Positions 34,801-48,300 are shown, numbered from the stretch's first letter. The stretch: 64,000 nt of DNA from Lycium barbarum (GCF_019175385.1 NC_083348.1:43192447-43256446), one strand, 5' to 3'. The notes: generated by a model from the sequence alone, not told the origin. Numbers and translations are program-made.

Positions 34801-36660
34801 TTCAGCAGTGACTGCTTCTAGTTCCTGCATCCCGTCTATCTTAAGATCATTAAGCTTTGTATGGATAATATTGGTATTTGAATTCACTGCATCAGCATCC
34901 TTGAAGGCATTTCTTAGTATAAGCTGCAAAGAGTGGATTGCATCCATCTCATAGTCCTTCCAGGGTATACTCCTTGTCTTGACAACTTCCAAGAATGCTT
35001 TGAATGATGACCTAGGATGCATTTTCCTGCCATCATCCTTCTCACCAGGTTCATGCTTTGCACCACCCCATCTAACTTCAGCAGCAGTGTGTGACCTGAA
35101 CCAGAACATCCAGTCCTTATCAGATATTCTCACAGCCGCCATACCACACACAGCATCACCAAGAGCAAGAGCCCCAGGAAAACCAGCATCATACAAGCTA
35201 TCTGTACTCAAGCCTGTGGAGTCTGTATGATACTCACAAAGCCATGATACTATATCGTGCAGCTGAAAGTCACTTGGGTTCATTCCTAACCGGTGTATCT
35301 TGTTCCTATAGAGCAAAGCAGCACCATCACATTTGACTAGATCCATAATATTGGGGCTCTGTGACACGATACCTAGGGGAGCATCTCTCATCAGCATATC
35401 ACACAAGAGAGTCTGAGTACGCAGAATATTTTTCTCAAGGAACTGATTTTCCAATTCCAGTTCTTTGTTAACGTGTATGGCGAAGACTTGTGCAAGAAAC
35501 TCACACGCATACCTCAGGGGGAAGGGGACAAACCTTGGGGTGGTGTTGTGGCAGACAACGAGGCCCCAAAGCCTTTTTCTCTTTTGTGATTGTGAAGAAT
35601 CAGAGCTTTCTCCTTCTTCATCCCCGTCATTTACCACAACTGCCATTACAAGTGATGCAATTGAATTCATGTTCTCCATGTACTGTAAATGGCAATAGTG
35701 AGGGGCCCTAAGAGTAGAGCCACACAATGTTAAATCAAATGGAAGCTTCTCATCTTGGACTACCTTCACATGTTTTGCTTGGCAATCACAAATCATTCGG
35801 ACTTTATTCTTCATGAACAAAAAGCGTGCAGCCTGTGGAATATCCGTAGCAGGATAGTGTAAACCAAGGTAAGGCTCGAGGGCAGGCTTTGTGATCTCAG
35901 ACACCACCTCTCCATGATCATCATCGTGAAACTTATACGCCATCACCCTGTCATAACCAGTTAGTTCAAAAACCTCCTGAACCATTGTGTCACAAAGTCT
36001 TTCGATACTGCCACTGGGCAAGGACTGCAAGCGAGTAATGGCTTTGGCTGCAAGTTTATATGATTGCAGGGCCCCTGCAGCAGTCATAGGCACTTCATAG
36101 GGCTTCACAGGCTCAAAATCAATGATTAAGCTACCTGTAACCCTATGAACAATTGCATAAAATGGCTTCCCAGAAGTCTTGCAGTGAACGAGGACTGGAT
36201 TTAACAGAGAAACCTCTCCAAACCCCAAGGCCTTCTGCAACGCCGCTCCACTGGGACCAGTGAAGATCGTTCTAATATCAGTCCCGATGCCAAGAGCTGG
36301 ATGCTCACCAACACTTGGAACAGCATGGCTAACCATGGTCAGCATTTCAGGGGCATTCTCACTGAATGCTATGACCTTTAATGTTTTCTCATCAAGGGCT
36401 AGCAAACAACCAAATGGCTGGATAAACTTGCCCTTTTGGATCTGATGAAGGTAAGCGGTGGTTACTTTGTCTGACTTGGGCCTTTGCTCACCACCAGCGA
36501 CACTTGTAACCCTCACTGAGCTTGAATAGTCAAAGGATTCACCTGACTCCTCAAAGTCTGCATGCAACTTTGCATCTATGGAGGTCTGTGCAATGATCCT
36601 AGCACTGTGCTTTGATCTTGATGAAGTGGTGGAAGATTGGCTAGGTCTTGAAGACGACAT
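31878..36660 (-). CDS. PHYA: Phytochrome A, complement(join(31878..32088, 32973..33263, 33601..34417, 34605..36660))
   Basis: Red/far-red photoreceptor, made in the cytosol as Pr and moved to the nucleus after light conversion; it drives far-red high-irradiance and very-low-fluence responses. Four exons (2056, 817, 291, 211 bp) with GT-AG introns of 187, 337 and 884 bp give 1124 codons plus TGA, the usual PHYA length, with no stop or frameshift. The start [10 protein letters not shown] has the serine-rich PHYA N-terminus. PAS is about residues 70..210. GAF follows, with PATDIP near 270..275 and the chromophore cysteine at 323 in [10 protein letters not shown]. The PHY domain has [13 protein letters not shown] and HPRSSF. 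Two PAS domains follow at about 620..870, then a histidine-kinase-related module ([20 protein letters not shown]). It matches Solanaceae PHYA nearly throughout. I see no missing key residue. Confidence 0.97.
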
Positions 36661-36672
36661 TTCGACTCAAAT

Positions 36673-37240
36673 CTAAACAGTACACAAAAAGTAATTACCA
36701 CAGATGATTAACATTATACATTGATGTTACAAAGTTGTGATAGGAACTGTTACTGTCAAAGTCTTCATAACAGAGTTTTTAACTGTTTTATATCAGCAAA
36801 CATAGTAGAATAAGCACATGGATTCATTTTAAAAGCTCTACTTTTTACCAAATCAAATATCAAATCTCTATTTGCAGCATGAAATTTTCCTACCCAATCT
36901 CACCCCGCTTTAATATACTTTGCAAAACACAAAGCAGGAGGGAGATGCATATGTTTAAACTAAGATATTTCAACTATATAACTAAGAAGTCGCAACATGC
37001 AGACAAATAGACATAGTACACTAAGCTAAGAGTTCTATTTAGCTGGATTATAACAAACTAGCCACAGCCTATTGGGAATTCAAGTTCTTTATCATTCTAT
37101 AATAGTAAAAGTAGATAAAGATGCAAATCATTGTCTCTTTAAGGCAAAACTACAATATACCCTCAAAGAGGCTATCAGCAACCAAGACACAATTTGCAGA
37201 GAGAAGTTAGTAAATAACAAAACAAGAGAAAAGACATCAC
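36673..37240 (-). other. Probable intron in the PHYA 5' leader
   Basis: On the minus strand an acceptor GTACTGTTTAG ends at 36673, 12 bases before the ATG, and a donor AAAAAAG/GTGATG is at 37240. PHYA genes of other dicots have an intron in the leader, and no other acceptor lies closer to the ATG. The donor choice is the weaker part of the call. Confidence 0.45.
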
Positions 37241-37430
37241 CTTTTTTCACAAGATTTCAGAGGCAAAACCAAAGTAGCTTTCAGCTGAATTCTTGATATA
37301 GTGACCACTTCTCCTTCTCCAACTCCAGAGAAGTTAATCCTTTAAAAAGATTCATTCATACCATTAAACACACACTTCCCAAAGCTCATACAGACAACTA
37401 TACACAAATACCATAGTACGATACGAGTCT

Positions 37431-37440
37431 CTATAAATAG
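37431..37440 (-). promoter_or_regulatory. Candidate PHYA TATA box
   Basis: Minus strand CTATTTATAG, about 190 bp upstream of the proposed leader-intron donor, would give a start near 37400 and a first leader exon of about 160 bases. Alternative starts further upstream cannot be excluded. Confidence 0.4.
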
Positions 37441-38362
37441 CAAGTGGAGAGGGACTTTACTTGAAATCAGTGAGTTGCTAACTTGTTTTCTTTCCAAACA
37501 TAGATTGATGGTGTCAGTTGATGCACCCCAAAATCAGCATAAGCCTCAATCATGATTCGTTGTCCAGGTCTATAATAATAGTAAGTATCCAATTATGATT
37601 AACAATCAGTTCAATTTTAAAATACAAACCTATGGCCAACAAAGTACGGATAATATATAATAATTCGTGAGTGGGTGGAAATATAATACTAACTAGTACT
37701 CACTAGAAGACTTCTTACCAAGATTAGAAGAAAAAAGAAAATCAAATATAAAAGATTCGTGTCTTTAAAATAAGGAACAGAAAGATATTGCACATATATA
37801 TTATATATAAACAATAAACAAAGTGATGAGAATACCCACTTGGAAGGGAAAGAGTGAGAGGCCATACCTCGAATAAGAAGTTAGCAGCAAAGCCAAAAGG
37901 TTATGGACACCACGTGAAGACATCATCCCTTATCTTTCAAGAGAGAGAGAAAGGTGTCAGCAAATTGAGAGAATTGACAGACTAGTGAATGAGCAATATC
38001 AGTCGATCTAGATTCATATAACCAATCACTTTTCGGCGTTTAATTTGTGAGGTGAATCTGATTCCCAGATTTAGCTCATTCAATTGCTGCTTCTGGTATT
38101 TCCACTAAGGTTTCTGCTAGCTCTAGTACTCAATCAAAGTAAAATTAAGATGAAAAATTGAAGCCAGGAGTCAAAATGAGATATGTGGGTCATTGTGTTT
38201 GCGTTTTTATTGAGTTTTGTTCCTTTTACAGTCCCATGATGGCAAAGGCAGACCCTCCCACTAGCCTCTACTCTTTTTACCTTTAACGTTGATTGACTTG
38301 AATACTTGATTAGTCTCCGAATGTTTTGAATAACCTCTTCAAAAACTGAATCCAATGAATTT
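37441..38362. promoter_or_regulatory. PHYA upstream region with a G-box
   Basis: Non-coding and AT-rich. A palindromic G-box CACGTG lies at 37911..37916, the binding core of bHLH (PIF) and bZIP (HY5-type) regulators of light genes. A GA-rich run GAGAGAGAGAAAGG is near 37942. Both are common motifs, so a regulatory role is only suggested. Confidence 0.35.
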
Positions 38363-38630
38363 CTCCGGTTCAAAATAAGCGTTAATTTAATCTTTTTTAC
38401 ATACTTTAAGAAAATACCAACTAATAAGAAAGCACTAATTTCTAAAAAATAAATAGTTATTTTGATCACATGAATTCTCAATTAATAAGACTTTTGTCTA
38501 TTTACTGTCTTGAGTAAATATGGTCAAATTTGAAAAAGATGAAGTTAATTTTTTTCATTTTATAACTGAAAACTTATTTTTGAATCAAAATAAAAAGGAT
38601 AAGTGAACATTTATTTTGAATCAAATGGAG
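38363..38630. mobile_element. Degenerate Stowaway-like MITE
   Basis: The left end CTCCGGTTCAAAATAAGCG and the right end, read inverted CTCCATTTGATTCAAAATAA, are the terminal inverted repeats typical of Stowaway (Tc1/mariner-derived) elements. The length is about 268 bp and the interior is AT-rich. TA follows the right end; the matching left TA is not intact. Confidence 0.55.
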
Positions 38631-39024
38631 TACCTACAAACTTTAAAGAAACTAATGGTAATTACTAACTCCCTTCTGTTATCAGTAGGTTTATATTTAT
38701 TTGCAACATTTGAATTCACGGGCAGAGTAACTGATGGATAATTTTTTCCTTCCCGTACCAATATTTTCATGAAGTCATCAATTTATTAACATAAAATGAT
38801 AAATTGAGGTTACAATGGACAACTACACATATTTACGAGATAAAATTGTGTGTAAATGACACTGTGTCCTGTATTCGTTTGCTTGACATAAATACCCGAC
38901 CTAAGTAATTCCCCCCCCCCCCCCCCCCCCCCCCCCCCAACTGACCAAGCTAGTTTTCCCAAAATGTTTCGGGTAACATCTTTAAAACACACAATCCACG
39001 GTATAATATTAATTACTCAGTAAA
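38631..39024. other. Intergenic sequence with a 28-base C run (38911..38938)
   Basis: AT-rich sequence between the MITE and LTR H. The unbroken run of 28 C is conspicuous; the apparent glycine-rich ORF across it (38810..38992, minus) is an artefact of this run. No gene is visible. Confidence 0.7.
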
Positions 39025-40285
39025 TGTCACGACCCCATTAGGGGCCATGACGGGTATCCCGGGGCTAACCACCGAGCACCGCTCATACCATTACCCATCG
39101 TACACATCAAGCGTTTATTCATTAATCTTATACTCAAATCATAGGAAAAAATATTTTTCACTTCGAAACATAATTACCTTTATATACATAAGCCCTTCGG
39201 CTATCAAAATTATATACATACAATAAGGACATCGTGAGACCATACTACCCACACATACGTATCTACGAGCCTCTACTAGAGTGCTAGACATAGGGACGGG
39301 ACGGGACCCCATCGTGCCCAAAACATATATATACACAAAAGAATAAATCAATGGCACCTCCGGAATAATGGGGTGCTCTCAAAGTCTGCTAGTAGCTCCT
39401 ACGAGTCTGGATCACCTCCCTATCTATCTGTGGGCATGAACACAGCGTCCAAAGAAAACGAACATCAGTACGAACATTGTACTGAGTATGTAAGGCATGA
39501 ATGAAATGAATATAATAGAGAAATCATAAGACATAAGATCAAGATATAACCTGCTTAACCTTTAAGAATGGATGCATTTCATACATATATCATATATAAT
39601 CGTATTACATATATCATCATAGCACATACATCCCCATATCATAAACACCATCATCGTTAACCCGCGTCCGAGTAACCATCATATGCCGCCCACTAGTGGT
39701 GTCATGCCCGGCCCTCTATGCTCGGTGTAACTATAGCAGCCTGCCTTAGCGGTGACATGCCCGGCCATCTAGGCACGGTGGAATCGTATGCAGCCCGCCC
39801 TTGCAATGACATGCCCGACCGTTTAGGCCAGTGGAATCGCATCGTCATATACTCATCATAAACTTAACATTATTTTACATCTCATAGGCATATCATGACC
39901 TTATCATAACTTAGCATCATTATACATTTATCATAAAAAGATACATTAGAACTTGAAGGCAACTATGGCTATGTCGAGGTGACATAAGGTCGTGAACCCC
40001 TGATTACATTATGGAGTGATCATAATCATTATATCTCACCTTCAGGGGACTAACATTTTAAGGTGAGTGTACACAAGGAAAAGCATCAATGGAACCATAC
40101 TTAGGATCATTAACCTCATGGACATCGTACCTCACTTTAAGATTCTTTATACTTAACTCATCATCATCATTATCATGCTCATATCGTATCTCCTTCCTTT
40201 ATTGTATGCGTATGTAGCTCTTTATAGTCATGGACTCATAATTTCCGTTATTTAGGAAGATCATGGAAAAATAGGAAGATTCATG
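39025..40285 (-). repeat. LTR fragment H (Tekay-type, truncated)
   Basis: On the plus strand it opens TGTCACGACCCCATTAGGGGCC, the inverted end of a Tekay LTR. It includes the inverted stem-loop (39465..39485), the hairpin array (about 39660..39835) and the AAGGTCGTGAACCCCTGATT segment. It stops at 40285 where LTR I begins, so the promoter half is missing. Confidence 0.82.
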
Positions 40286-41918
40286 TGTTATACCCCGTAT
40301 TTTTATACGTCGAATTATTTGCAAGCAAATCGACTCAAGTTAAAGACGAGATTATTTTCGGACATGAAATAGGAACTTTTAATTTTCAATTTTAATTAGT
40401 ACACAAATTGTTTATAAATTTATTTAGTGTAAAAATATTATTGGAGATTAGGAACTAATTAATTATGATTAAATTATTAAGTAGGGATTAGTGATTAACT
40501 AAAATTAATTAATTTAATTAAGCCTTGTGGGCCCCACCCGATTCCTTAATTAAAAAAAAATATAAAACATGGGCATGTTAGTGGGACACGTGCCCTATGA
40601 ATGGGCTTCCCATGAATAGAAATATGATGACTAATAGTCATGTTTGTGATGACTAATGGTCATGTTTATGTTCTTCTTCACAAAGAACTTAAAATGAAGC
40701 AAAAAAAAAAAAAAGGAAAGCATGAGCTGCCATGGCTGTTGGCTCACGGCTAGCAGTGATTTTAAAAAAAAAAAAAACTTGCTTTGATTTAGGTCAAGGT
40801 GATTTACAAGTTCAAGGAGGTGATAGCAACATTGGATGTTGAATTGAGGAAGAAGAAATTGTGAAATTGGAGCGGTTAAGTGTAGAAATTCCTCCGAGAA
40901 AATTAAGGTAAGATTTTCTTGTTTTGTAGTATAATTGTATTAATGGTGTTGTAATGGAGGGATTAAAATTGGATTGGATGAAATTGGAAGTAAGAAATTG
41001 CATGAAATCGTTGTTATACGAATTGTGGGTTGGAAAGGATTAAAAAGGGTTATTGGACTGTTAGAGTTGTTTATGGGCTGAATTGTAAGGTTTCTATATG
41101 AATATTGTTATTACTGTCATTGTTGGTATTTCTGTGATAACAGGAGGATAATTGGAAGTTCGGGTTAGGCTAATATATAGAGGAAATGCTGCCCGATTTC
41201 CGTTAAGTTCTTAACTAATGAAAAACCCTAATCGAGAAAATATAAGTTAAAGAATGAGTTCTATAAGCGATGGGCTGCGGAATTACGAACTAGAAAGTAT
41301 AGTTACTAACGATAGCTTTACTTTTATATTAAATAGGCTAAAGGGGCGACGAAGCGAACGGGTTTGCGACTAATCGTCAACAGGTATGTAAAGCTGTCCC
41401 CTCCTTCTTTTGGCATGTCTTAGATTTAAGTGACGAATGATATGAGCTTTGGGGTAATTCTATTCACAAGTTTCGAGCGTGATTCATGATTCTTATTCAC
41501 TTCTTGATGTTAGAACTCTTAAAATGATTGAGCTTCCCTCTTCAGTTTTCTATACGTTGGATGGTAGTCGATATATATAAGCTCCTATTCTTAGAAACTC
41601 TACGATAACTAATGTCCTCGACTTCTATAAGCTATTTCATACTATATTGACATATGGCTATGATTCCTAAGGCTCTTTGATATTATTTATGAGGACATTC
41701 GAGGGATATTTGATATGGTTGTCGCTATTGATACTCAGGTGTTAATCCCTTCTTCTTATTCTGTTTGAGTCTTGATAATGTTTTAAATTGCATATGGTTG
41801 CTCACTACTCTGCTCGTGCATGACTCAATATGTCCTTCACCGAGTCCCGGGCCGGGTATGTTATCGTGCGCAATCTCACTGCATTGTTCACCGAGTCCCT
41901 CACTAGAGGGCCGGAATA

Positions 41919-41949
<31 letters not shown>

Positions 41950-42680
41950 CTGGAGTTATGTTGTGTTATGGCGTTATGTTGTGTTTATGGAGTTATGCTG
42001 TGTTATGGCGTTATGCTGTGTTATGGCGTTATGATGTGTTTATGGAGTTATGCTGTGTTATGGCGCCAAAGACGGGGTGGCGACCATGTTCACCGAGTCC
42101 CATAATGGGTCGGGTATGATACATGATATTGACGTGCATGATTTATGTTTCAAAAGGGCAAGTGTTTTGGTATTCTGGACATTGTACTTGTTTTTGTACT
42201 CCTTATTTCAGTTATGATCCTTTTTATTGTATTTCATGCTTTATATACTCAGTACATATTCCGTACTGACCCCCTTTCTTCGGGGGGAGGGGGGCTGCGT
42301 TTCATGCCCGCAGGTACAGATAGTCGGTTTGGTGACCCTTCAGCATAGGGCTTCTACTCAGCTGTCTTGGAGAGCTCCGTTGTTCCGGAGTTTAGAATTT
42401 TGGTACATATCTTATGATGTATATGTATATGTTTATCTAGGGGTACGGCGGGGCCCTGTCCCGTCATATTTCGCTACCGATACTCTTAGAGGTCTATGGA
42501 CATATGTGTGGGTTGTGTATAAGTTCTGTTCAGCTGTGTCTAAACGTTGTGCCATGTATATGTTCGTCTGTAATGGCAGCCTTGTCGGCTTGCATATGAC
42601 ATGATATTGATGTGTAGTGGCAGCCTTGTCGGCTTGCGTATCATTTTATGATCTGATTAGTTGTGACTCCTCAGGAGACA

Positions 42681-42737
<57 letters not shown>

Positions 42738-42755
42738 AACGTTATGAACCGTTAG
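40286..42755 (+). repeat. LTR I (TGTTATACCCCG-type), inserted in H and cut by element C
   Basis: It starts TGTTATACCCCGTATTTT immediately after LTR H is interrupted; 40281..40285 (TCATG) may be its target duplication. It shares later LTR modules with the Tekay LTRs: CAGGTATGTAAAG near 41380, the stem-loop TCAGTAC/GTACTGA (42249..42269), and GGGGCCCTGTCCCGTC near 42450. Its front half is different. No PBS or internal region follows, so it is a solo or truncated LTR. The ORFs inside are shadows of the repeats. Confidence 0.65.
41919..42063. repeat. TA microsatellite and GTTATG minisatellite in LTR I
   Basis: An AT dinucleotide run to about 41949 is followed by tandem 18-19 bp units of the form GTTATGCTGTGTTATGGC / GTTATGTTGTGTTTATGGA, about six copies to 42063. 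A second long TA run is at 42682..42734. Confidence 0.8.
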
Positions 42756-45168
42756 TGTTACACCTCGGAAAATTTTCCGTTGGTATGAACTAGTGATGAG
42801 CATGAGTGTATGATGTCCATGAGTAAGAAACGACGTTTGATAACCTTAGGCGAGATTTCAAAGGTATCCGATGTGAGATGAGAAAGTTGGCTAAGTTAAG
42901 ACGAGATACAAGGTGAGCAATGCATGCAAATGGATGTGGGTGATTAGAATGAGAAGTCTAAGAAATATGAGAAGTTGCAGATTTGCAACTGCCTAGTGGT
43001 CGTAAAGTGCTAGGACGGACCGTAAAATGGTATACGGTCCGTAAACTGGCAGTCGTAAATTGGCATGCAAGACTTCAAGTTTCTGCCAGGCGAGGAAATG
43101 GTATAATACGACCTGGAATACGGACCGTAAAGTGATTTACGGCCCGTAAACCATGGTCGTAAATCACCATACAAGCAGTCCAAGTTTCTGGTTCTGGAAA
43201 TGGTTAAATACGCCCATGATGGACGGTCCGTAAACTGAAGGACGGGTACCACTGTTCACTTCAACTCAGATTTGTAATTCATTAAATAAAGGGACCAACA
43301 CTTGTTTCATTTCATTACAACATTACACCCTCTCTCTCTACAACTTCTCTCTACCATTATTATACAAGTTTTCAAGGATATTTGAGGATCAACAACATAA
43401 AGCAAGTGAATCAAGAGTAAGAACATCATCAAAGATCATCCAAGTCAAGAAATCCAAATGGAGAAAAACTAGGGTTTTGCTCAAAGTTGAGTATTATCAA
43501 CCAAAGCTTGTTCCTACAACTTCTAAGGTAAGATTCATGATTTTTACATGATGTTTAAGGTATTGGAGAGTTAAAATACATGGATTGTAGAAAAATATGG
43601 TCAAGTAGGTCATGAATGATGAATAGTGACATTTTGAGAAATAGTTTGAATTGAATTATGAATGTTGTGTGTTGAGATATGAATGTTATATAAATGGTGT
43701 TAAGATCATGAACTCGACACTTTAGACGAATGGACGAAGTTGGGTGTTATGACCATGAATATGGGTGAATTAGGAGTAAATTGAGGAATGTGGATAATGT
43801 GAATGACTAATGGCCATTGTTATGATATTGATGAAGGTAGAAACGCTAACAGTGGAAGGAACGCGCAAGGGTAGAATAATCCGACGAAAAGGTATGTAAG
43901 GCTAACCCTTATTTCATAAGGCATAGTTCTTGGCCAATTTCCTAAAATCCTTTATATGAGTACGTTGTCTTCAAATGATTGATATTCCGAGCTCATAAGC
44001 TCACGATCCTTGATATGTACTACGATTGTACTACGCACTTCATATGACGAGTAAGCCTAGGACATAGATGTAGCGATAATGATGATAATAGTGATGACGA
44101 TGATAATAATAATGATGCTAAAGGTGCCTACGGGCTATTATACTTATATGTGACTATGAAGGGCTATAATGAAACCCCGAGCTTATAACGCCGGTAGAAT
44201 ATATGTATATGAATATGTATAAAGTATGTATACGATTACGAAACGCGCGCACGCCTCTGCAGATGGTACGGATAACCCTGAAGCCTTGGTAGGGCCAGGT
44301 ATGAGCAACCTTGAGCCTTGGTTGGCCAAGTATGTATATGAAACACCGATCCTATGAGGTCGGGTATGTTATATAAATATTATGTATATGAAATGCCTAT
44401 GTATATAATATGAATATGAATGTGATAAGACTATGTATATGAATACGATTAAGGACATGTATACGAATATGAGCACAAGTATGGTACGAGTACTATTATG
44501 AAATACGGATGACGATGTATGTGTATAAGTGCGTATGAGAAATGGAAAGTCCTATGAAATGCAAGTAAGTGCTATGATGATGATATTGTTATCTCCCCTC
44601 CTATGCTACTTCACATGTTGTTTACTATGCTTATGCATATATCGATGTTGATCATGCTTTACATACTCAGTACATTCTTCGTACTGACGTCCTTTTGTTT
44701 GTGGATGCTGCGCCATGCCCGCAGGTGCACAGGGAGATAGACTTGATCCATAGCTGCTTATTCAGAGACTGCATAGCAGAGCTTCTTTTCTTCCGGAGCC
44801 ATAGCTTTTGGGTACTTATTCTTTTGTGTATATGATTATGGGCATAGCGGGGTCCTGTCCCGCTTATATGGTTTGTCATACTCTCCTTAGAGGCTTGTAG
44901 TCACGTGTTGTGGTTAGATATGTCTGGCCTTGTTGGCCCATGTTTTGTATATCATTTTGTCGGCCATGTTGGCCCACGTACATCAATGTGGCATAAATGC
45001 CTATGATGATATGAAGAGGTGTTTGTCCAATGGGACTAGTTCGATAAACGAAAGGAATGTATGTCTAATTATGTGGCTCACCTAGATGTAAGTAATAAAG
45101 TAAGCTAAGGGGTGCCCGGGTGGGCTAGCACCGGGTGCTCGTCGCGGCCCCCTAGTCGGGTCGTGACA
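42756..45168 (+). repeat. Element C 5' LTR
   Basis: 2413 bp, TGTTACACCTCGG to GGGTCGTGACA, followed by the PBS. Palindromes are at 43010..43235, TATA-like TTAAATAAAGGG at 43282, AAACTAGGGTTTT at 43466, the splice-donor consensus CTAAG/GTAAG at 43527 and the stem-loop at 44667..44687. Confidence 0.92.
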
Positions 45169-45172
45169 AAAG

Positions 45173-45184
45173 TGGTATCAGAGC
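45173..45184 (+). promoter_or_regulatory. Element C primer-binding site (initiator Met-tRNA type)
   Basis: TGGTATCAGAGC, four bases after the 5' LTR, identical to that of element B. Confidence 0.9.
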
Positions 45185-45378
45185 AGTTCAGTCCTAGGGT
45201 GTGTCTACGAGCCGTGTCTAGTAGAGTCTTGGTTATGGGTGTGTTGCGCGCCACACTTATAAACAAGAAGCTGCAGACATTTTAGGAATAAATGACCTTC
45301 TTTCTTCATAAGAATCGTGCGATAGAGCTATGATGTAAGAAATTCTTGTTCCTTAATCGTGTATTGTGTATTTCAGAA

Positions 45379-48300
45379 ATGCCTGTAAAGAAAAAGGCTA
45401 CAGCAGCCCAAAAGGGCAAGACAGTGGCAGAGAAGCGGGCTAAAAGAGCACCGCCACCGGTAGTAGAGGAAAGTGAGTCCCAGAGTGCGGCTCAATCTCA
45501 GTCCTCCTAGACAGTGCCCGTTTCTGAGGAGCGTGAGGGAACCTCAGCCCCCGCTCCAGCACCTCCAGCTCCTCCACCAAATGCTTCGGGCCAGGATGTG
45601 AAAGAGGCCATTACCTTGTTGACTCAATTGGTTGCGGCCCAGGCTCAGAGGCACAGTTCAAGGTACGGTGATAGGGCTGTTAGTGCAAGGGCCCGTGACT
45701 TTATTACTTTAAACCCTCCGGAATTCTCTGGGTCAAAGCCGGAGGAGGATCCCCAGGATTTTATTGATGGTATGCTAAGGACGCTCCGATTGATACATGC
45801 TTCGGACACCGAGTCGGTAGAGCTAGCGTCATATAGATTGAGAGATGTCTCGATCCAGTGGTATACGGTATAGATGGCTTCACGGGGAGCCAATGCACCT
45901 CCCCGGTATGGCAAGAATTTGTTGATGCTTTTCTCCGTCATTACATGCCTCCAGAAGTTCGGCGAGCTAGGGCCGATAAATTCTTGAACTTGAGGCAAGG
46001 TAGTATGAGTGCCCTAGAGTATAGCCTCCGTTTTAACTCCTTGGCTAGGTATGCTTCGGCCATGGTAGCAGATATGGGCGACAGGGTACACCGATTCGTA
46101 AAGGGCCTAGGGCCACATTTGATGGATAAATGCTTGACTGCGTCCCTTCAGGACGGTATGGATATTGCACGCATCCAAGCACATGCTCAGAACTTAGAGG
46201 AAAGCCTACAACAGCGGAGAAGTGAACGCGAACAGGATGGGGGTCACAACAAAAGGGCCAGATCTTCAGGCCCAATGAGTGAGTCCAGAGGCGGACACAG
46301 GCAGCAGTTCCCTAGACATTCGGGCTATTCTATGACCAGTGCACCTCCACGGTTTTCAGGCCAGAGATTTGATAGGTCTGCTCGTTCAGGGCCGAGTCCG
46401 AGTTACTCAGGACCTCAGTTTAGAGATGATTCAGGCCAATCAAGGCCACCTGTTCCACGATGTTCCCAGTGTAGGAAGTTGCATTGGGGTCAGTGCCGAT
46501 TAGGTTCGACTGTTTGCTATTCATGCGGTCGACCAGGCCATATTATGCGTGGTTGCCCCTCAGTGCATGGTAGAGGTAGGACCCAGCCATCAGGGTCGGT
46601 AGCCGGGTCTTCGACATCTGTACACCCTACGGGGCCAAGTTCACATGCGCCAGTTGGCCCTGGTAGGGGTAGAGGCAAAGCTCCCAGTTCTAGCGGTCCT
46701 CAGCACCGTATCTATGCTTTGGCTGGACGCCAAGATCTTGAGTCTTCTCCTGACGTAGTCACAGGTATATTATCGGTATTCTCTCATGATGTATATGCTT
46801 TTATTGATCCGGGCTCCACATTATCATATGTTACTCCATATATTGCGGGTCGATTTATAGTCGAGCCGGAGTCGATCCAGCCTTTTGAGGTGTCTACACC
46901 CGTGGGTGAATCGGTAATAGCTAGCCGAGTATATAGAGATTATGCAGTTATGATTTGTGACTGTCGTACCATGATTGATTTGCATGAGCTAGAAATGGTA
47001 GATTTTGACATCATTATGGGCATGGATTGGTTGGCTTCTTGTTATGACAATGTTGATTGTAGAATGAAGATGGTTCGTTCCAATTCCCGGGAGAACCAGT
47101 CTTAGAATGGAAAGGGAATACAGCGTCACCAAAAGGTAGGTTTATTTCCTATCTAAAGGCAAGGAAGATGATCACGAAAGGATGCATTTATCATCTAGTG
47201 TGAGTTCAAGATATAGAAGCTGAATCGCCGACTCTTCAGTCAGTTCCAGTGGTGAATGAATTTCCGGATGTATTCCCGGAAGAGCTTCCAGGCCTTCCTC
47301 CCGAGCGGGAGATCGATTTTGCCATTGATGTGTTGCCAGACACTAAGCCCATATCTATTCCTCCCTATAGAATGGAACCCGCATAATTGAAAGAGTTAAA
47401 GGAGCAATTGAGAGACTTGCTGGATAAGGGCTTCATTAGGCCTAGTTGATCCCCGTGGGGAGCACCCGTATTGTTTGTCCGGAAGAAAGATGGCTCTTTG
47501 AGAATGTACATTGATTATCGGCAGTTGAATAAAGTAACGATTAAGAATAAATATCCTCTTCCAAGGATCGATGACTTATTTGATCAATTGCAAGGCGCCA
47601 AATGGTTTTCAAATATTGATTTGAGGTCCGGGTATCATCAAGTGAGAGTTAGGGAGAAAGACATCCCTAAGACAGCTTTTAGGACAAGATATGGTCATTT
47701 TGAATTTCGGGTGATGTCATTTGGGCTAACGAACGCGCCGGCGGTATTCATGGATTTGATGAACAATGTATTCAGGCGCTTCCTAGATTTATTTGTGATA
47801 GTATTTATCGACGACATCTTGGTGTATTCTAGGTCCGAGGCAGAACATGCGGATCATTTGCGTATTGTCCTTAGAGTTCTTCGAGCTCGAGAGTTGTTTG
47901 CAAAGTTCTCTAAATGTGAGTTTTGGTTGAACTCAGTATCATTTCTGGGCCATATTGTTGCAGCCGATGGTATTTCTAGTGGATAGCCAAAAGATTGAGG
48001 CCGTAAAGACTTGGCCAAGGCCTACAACTCCTACCGAGGTTCGTAGCTTTCTGGGCTTAGCAGGTTATTACAGGAGGTTCGTTGAAGGTTTTTCTTCTAT
48101 TTCTGCACCACTCACAAAGCTGACCCAGAAATCGGCAAAGTTTCAATGGACAGACGCTTGCGAACGTAGTTTCCAAGAGTTGAAAGATAGATTGGCTTCC
48201 GCCCCAGTCTTAACACTTCCAGAGGGATTGGAAGGATATGTTGTTTATTGCGATGCTTCATGTGTTGGGCTAGGCTGTGTATTGATGCAACATGGTAGAG

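Noticed and set aside
35465..35711. Plus-strand ORFs inside PHYA exon 1
   Set aside because: Shadows of a strongly conserved exon on the other strand.
38810..38992. Glycine-rich small protein on the minus strand
   Set aside because: The glycines come entirely from the 28-base C run.
40286..42755. LTR I plus element C as one retrotransposon
   Set aside because: C has its own TGTTACACC terminus and a candidate target duplication at 42751; the front of LTR I is unlike C's LTR.
43010..43252. An 80-codon ORF repeated at 50659..50901
   Set aside because: Same reason: LTR copies of element C, spanning the palindrome array, with repetitive content.
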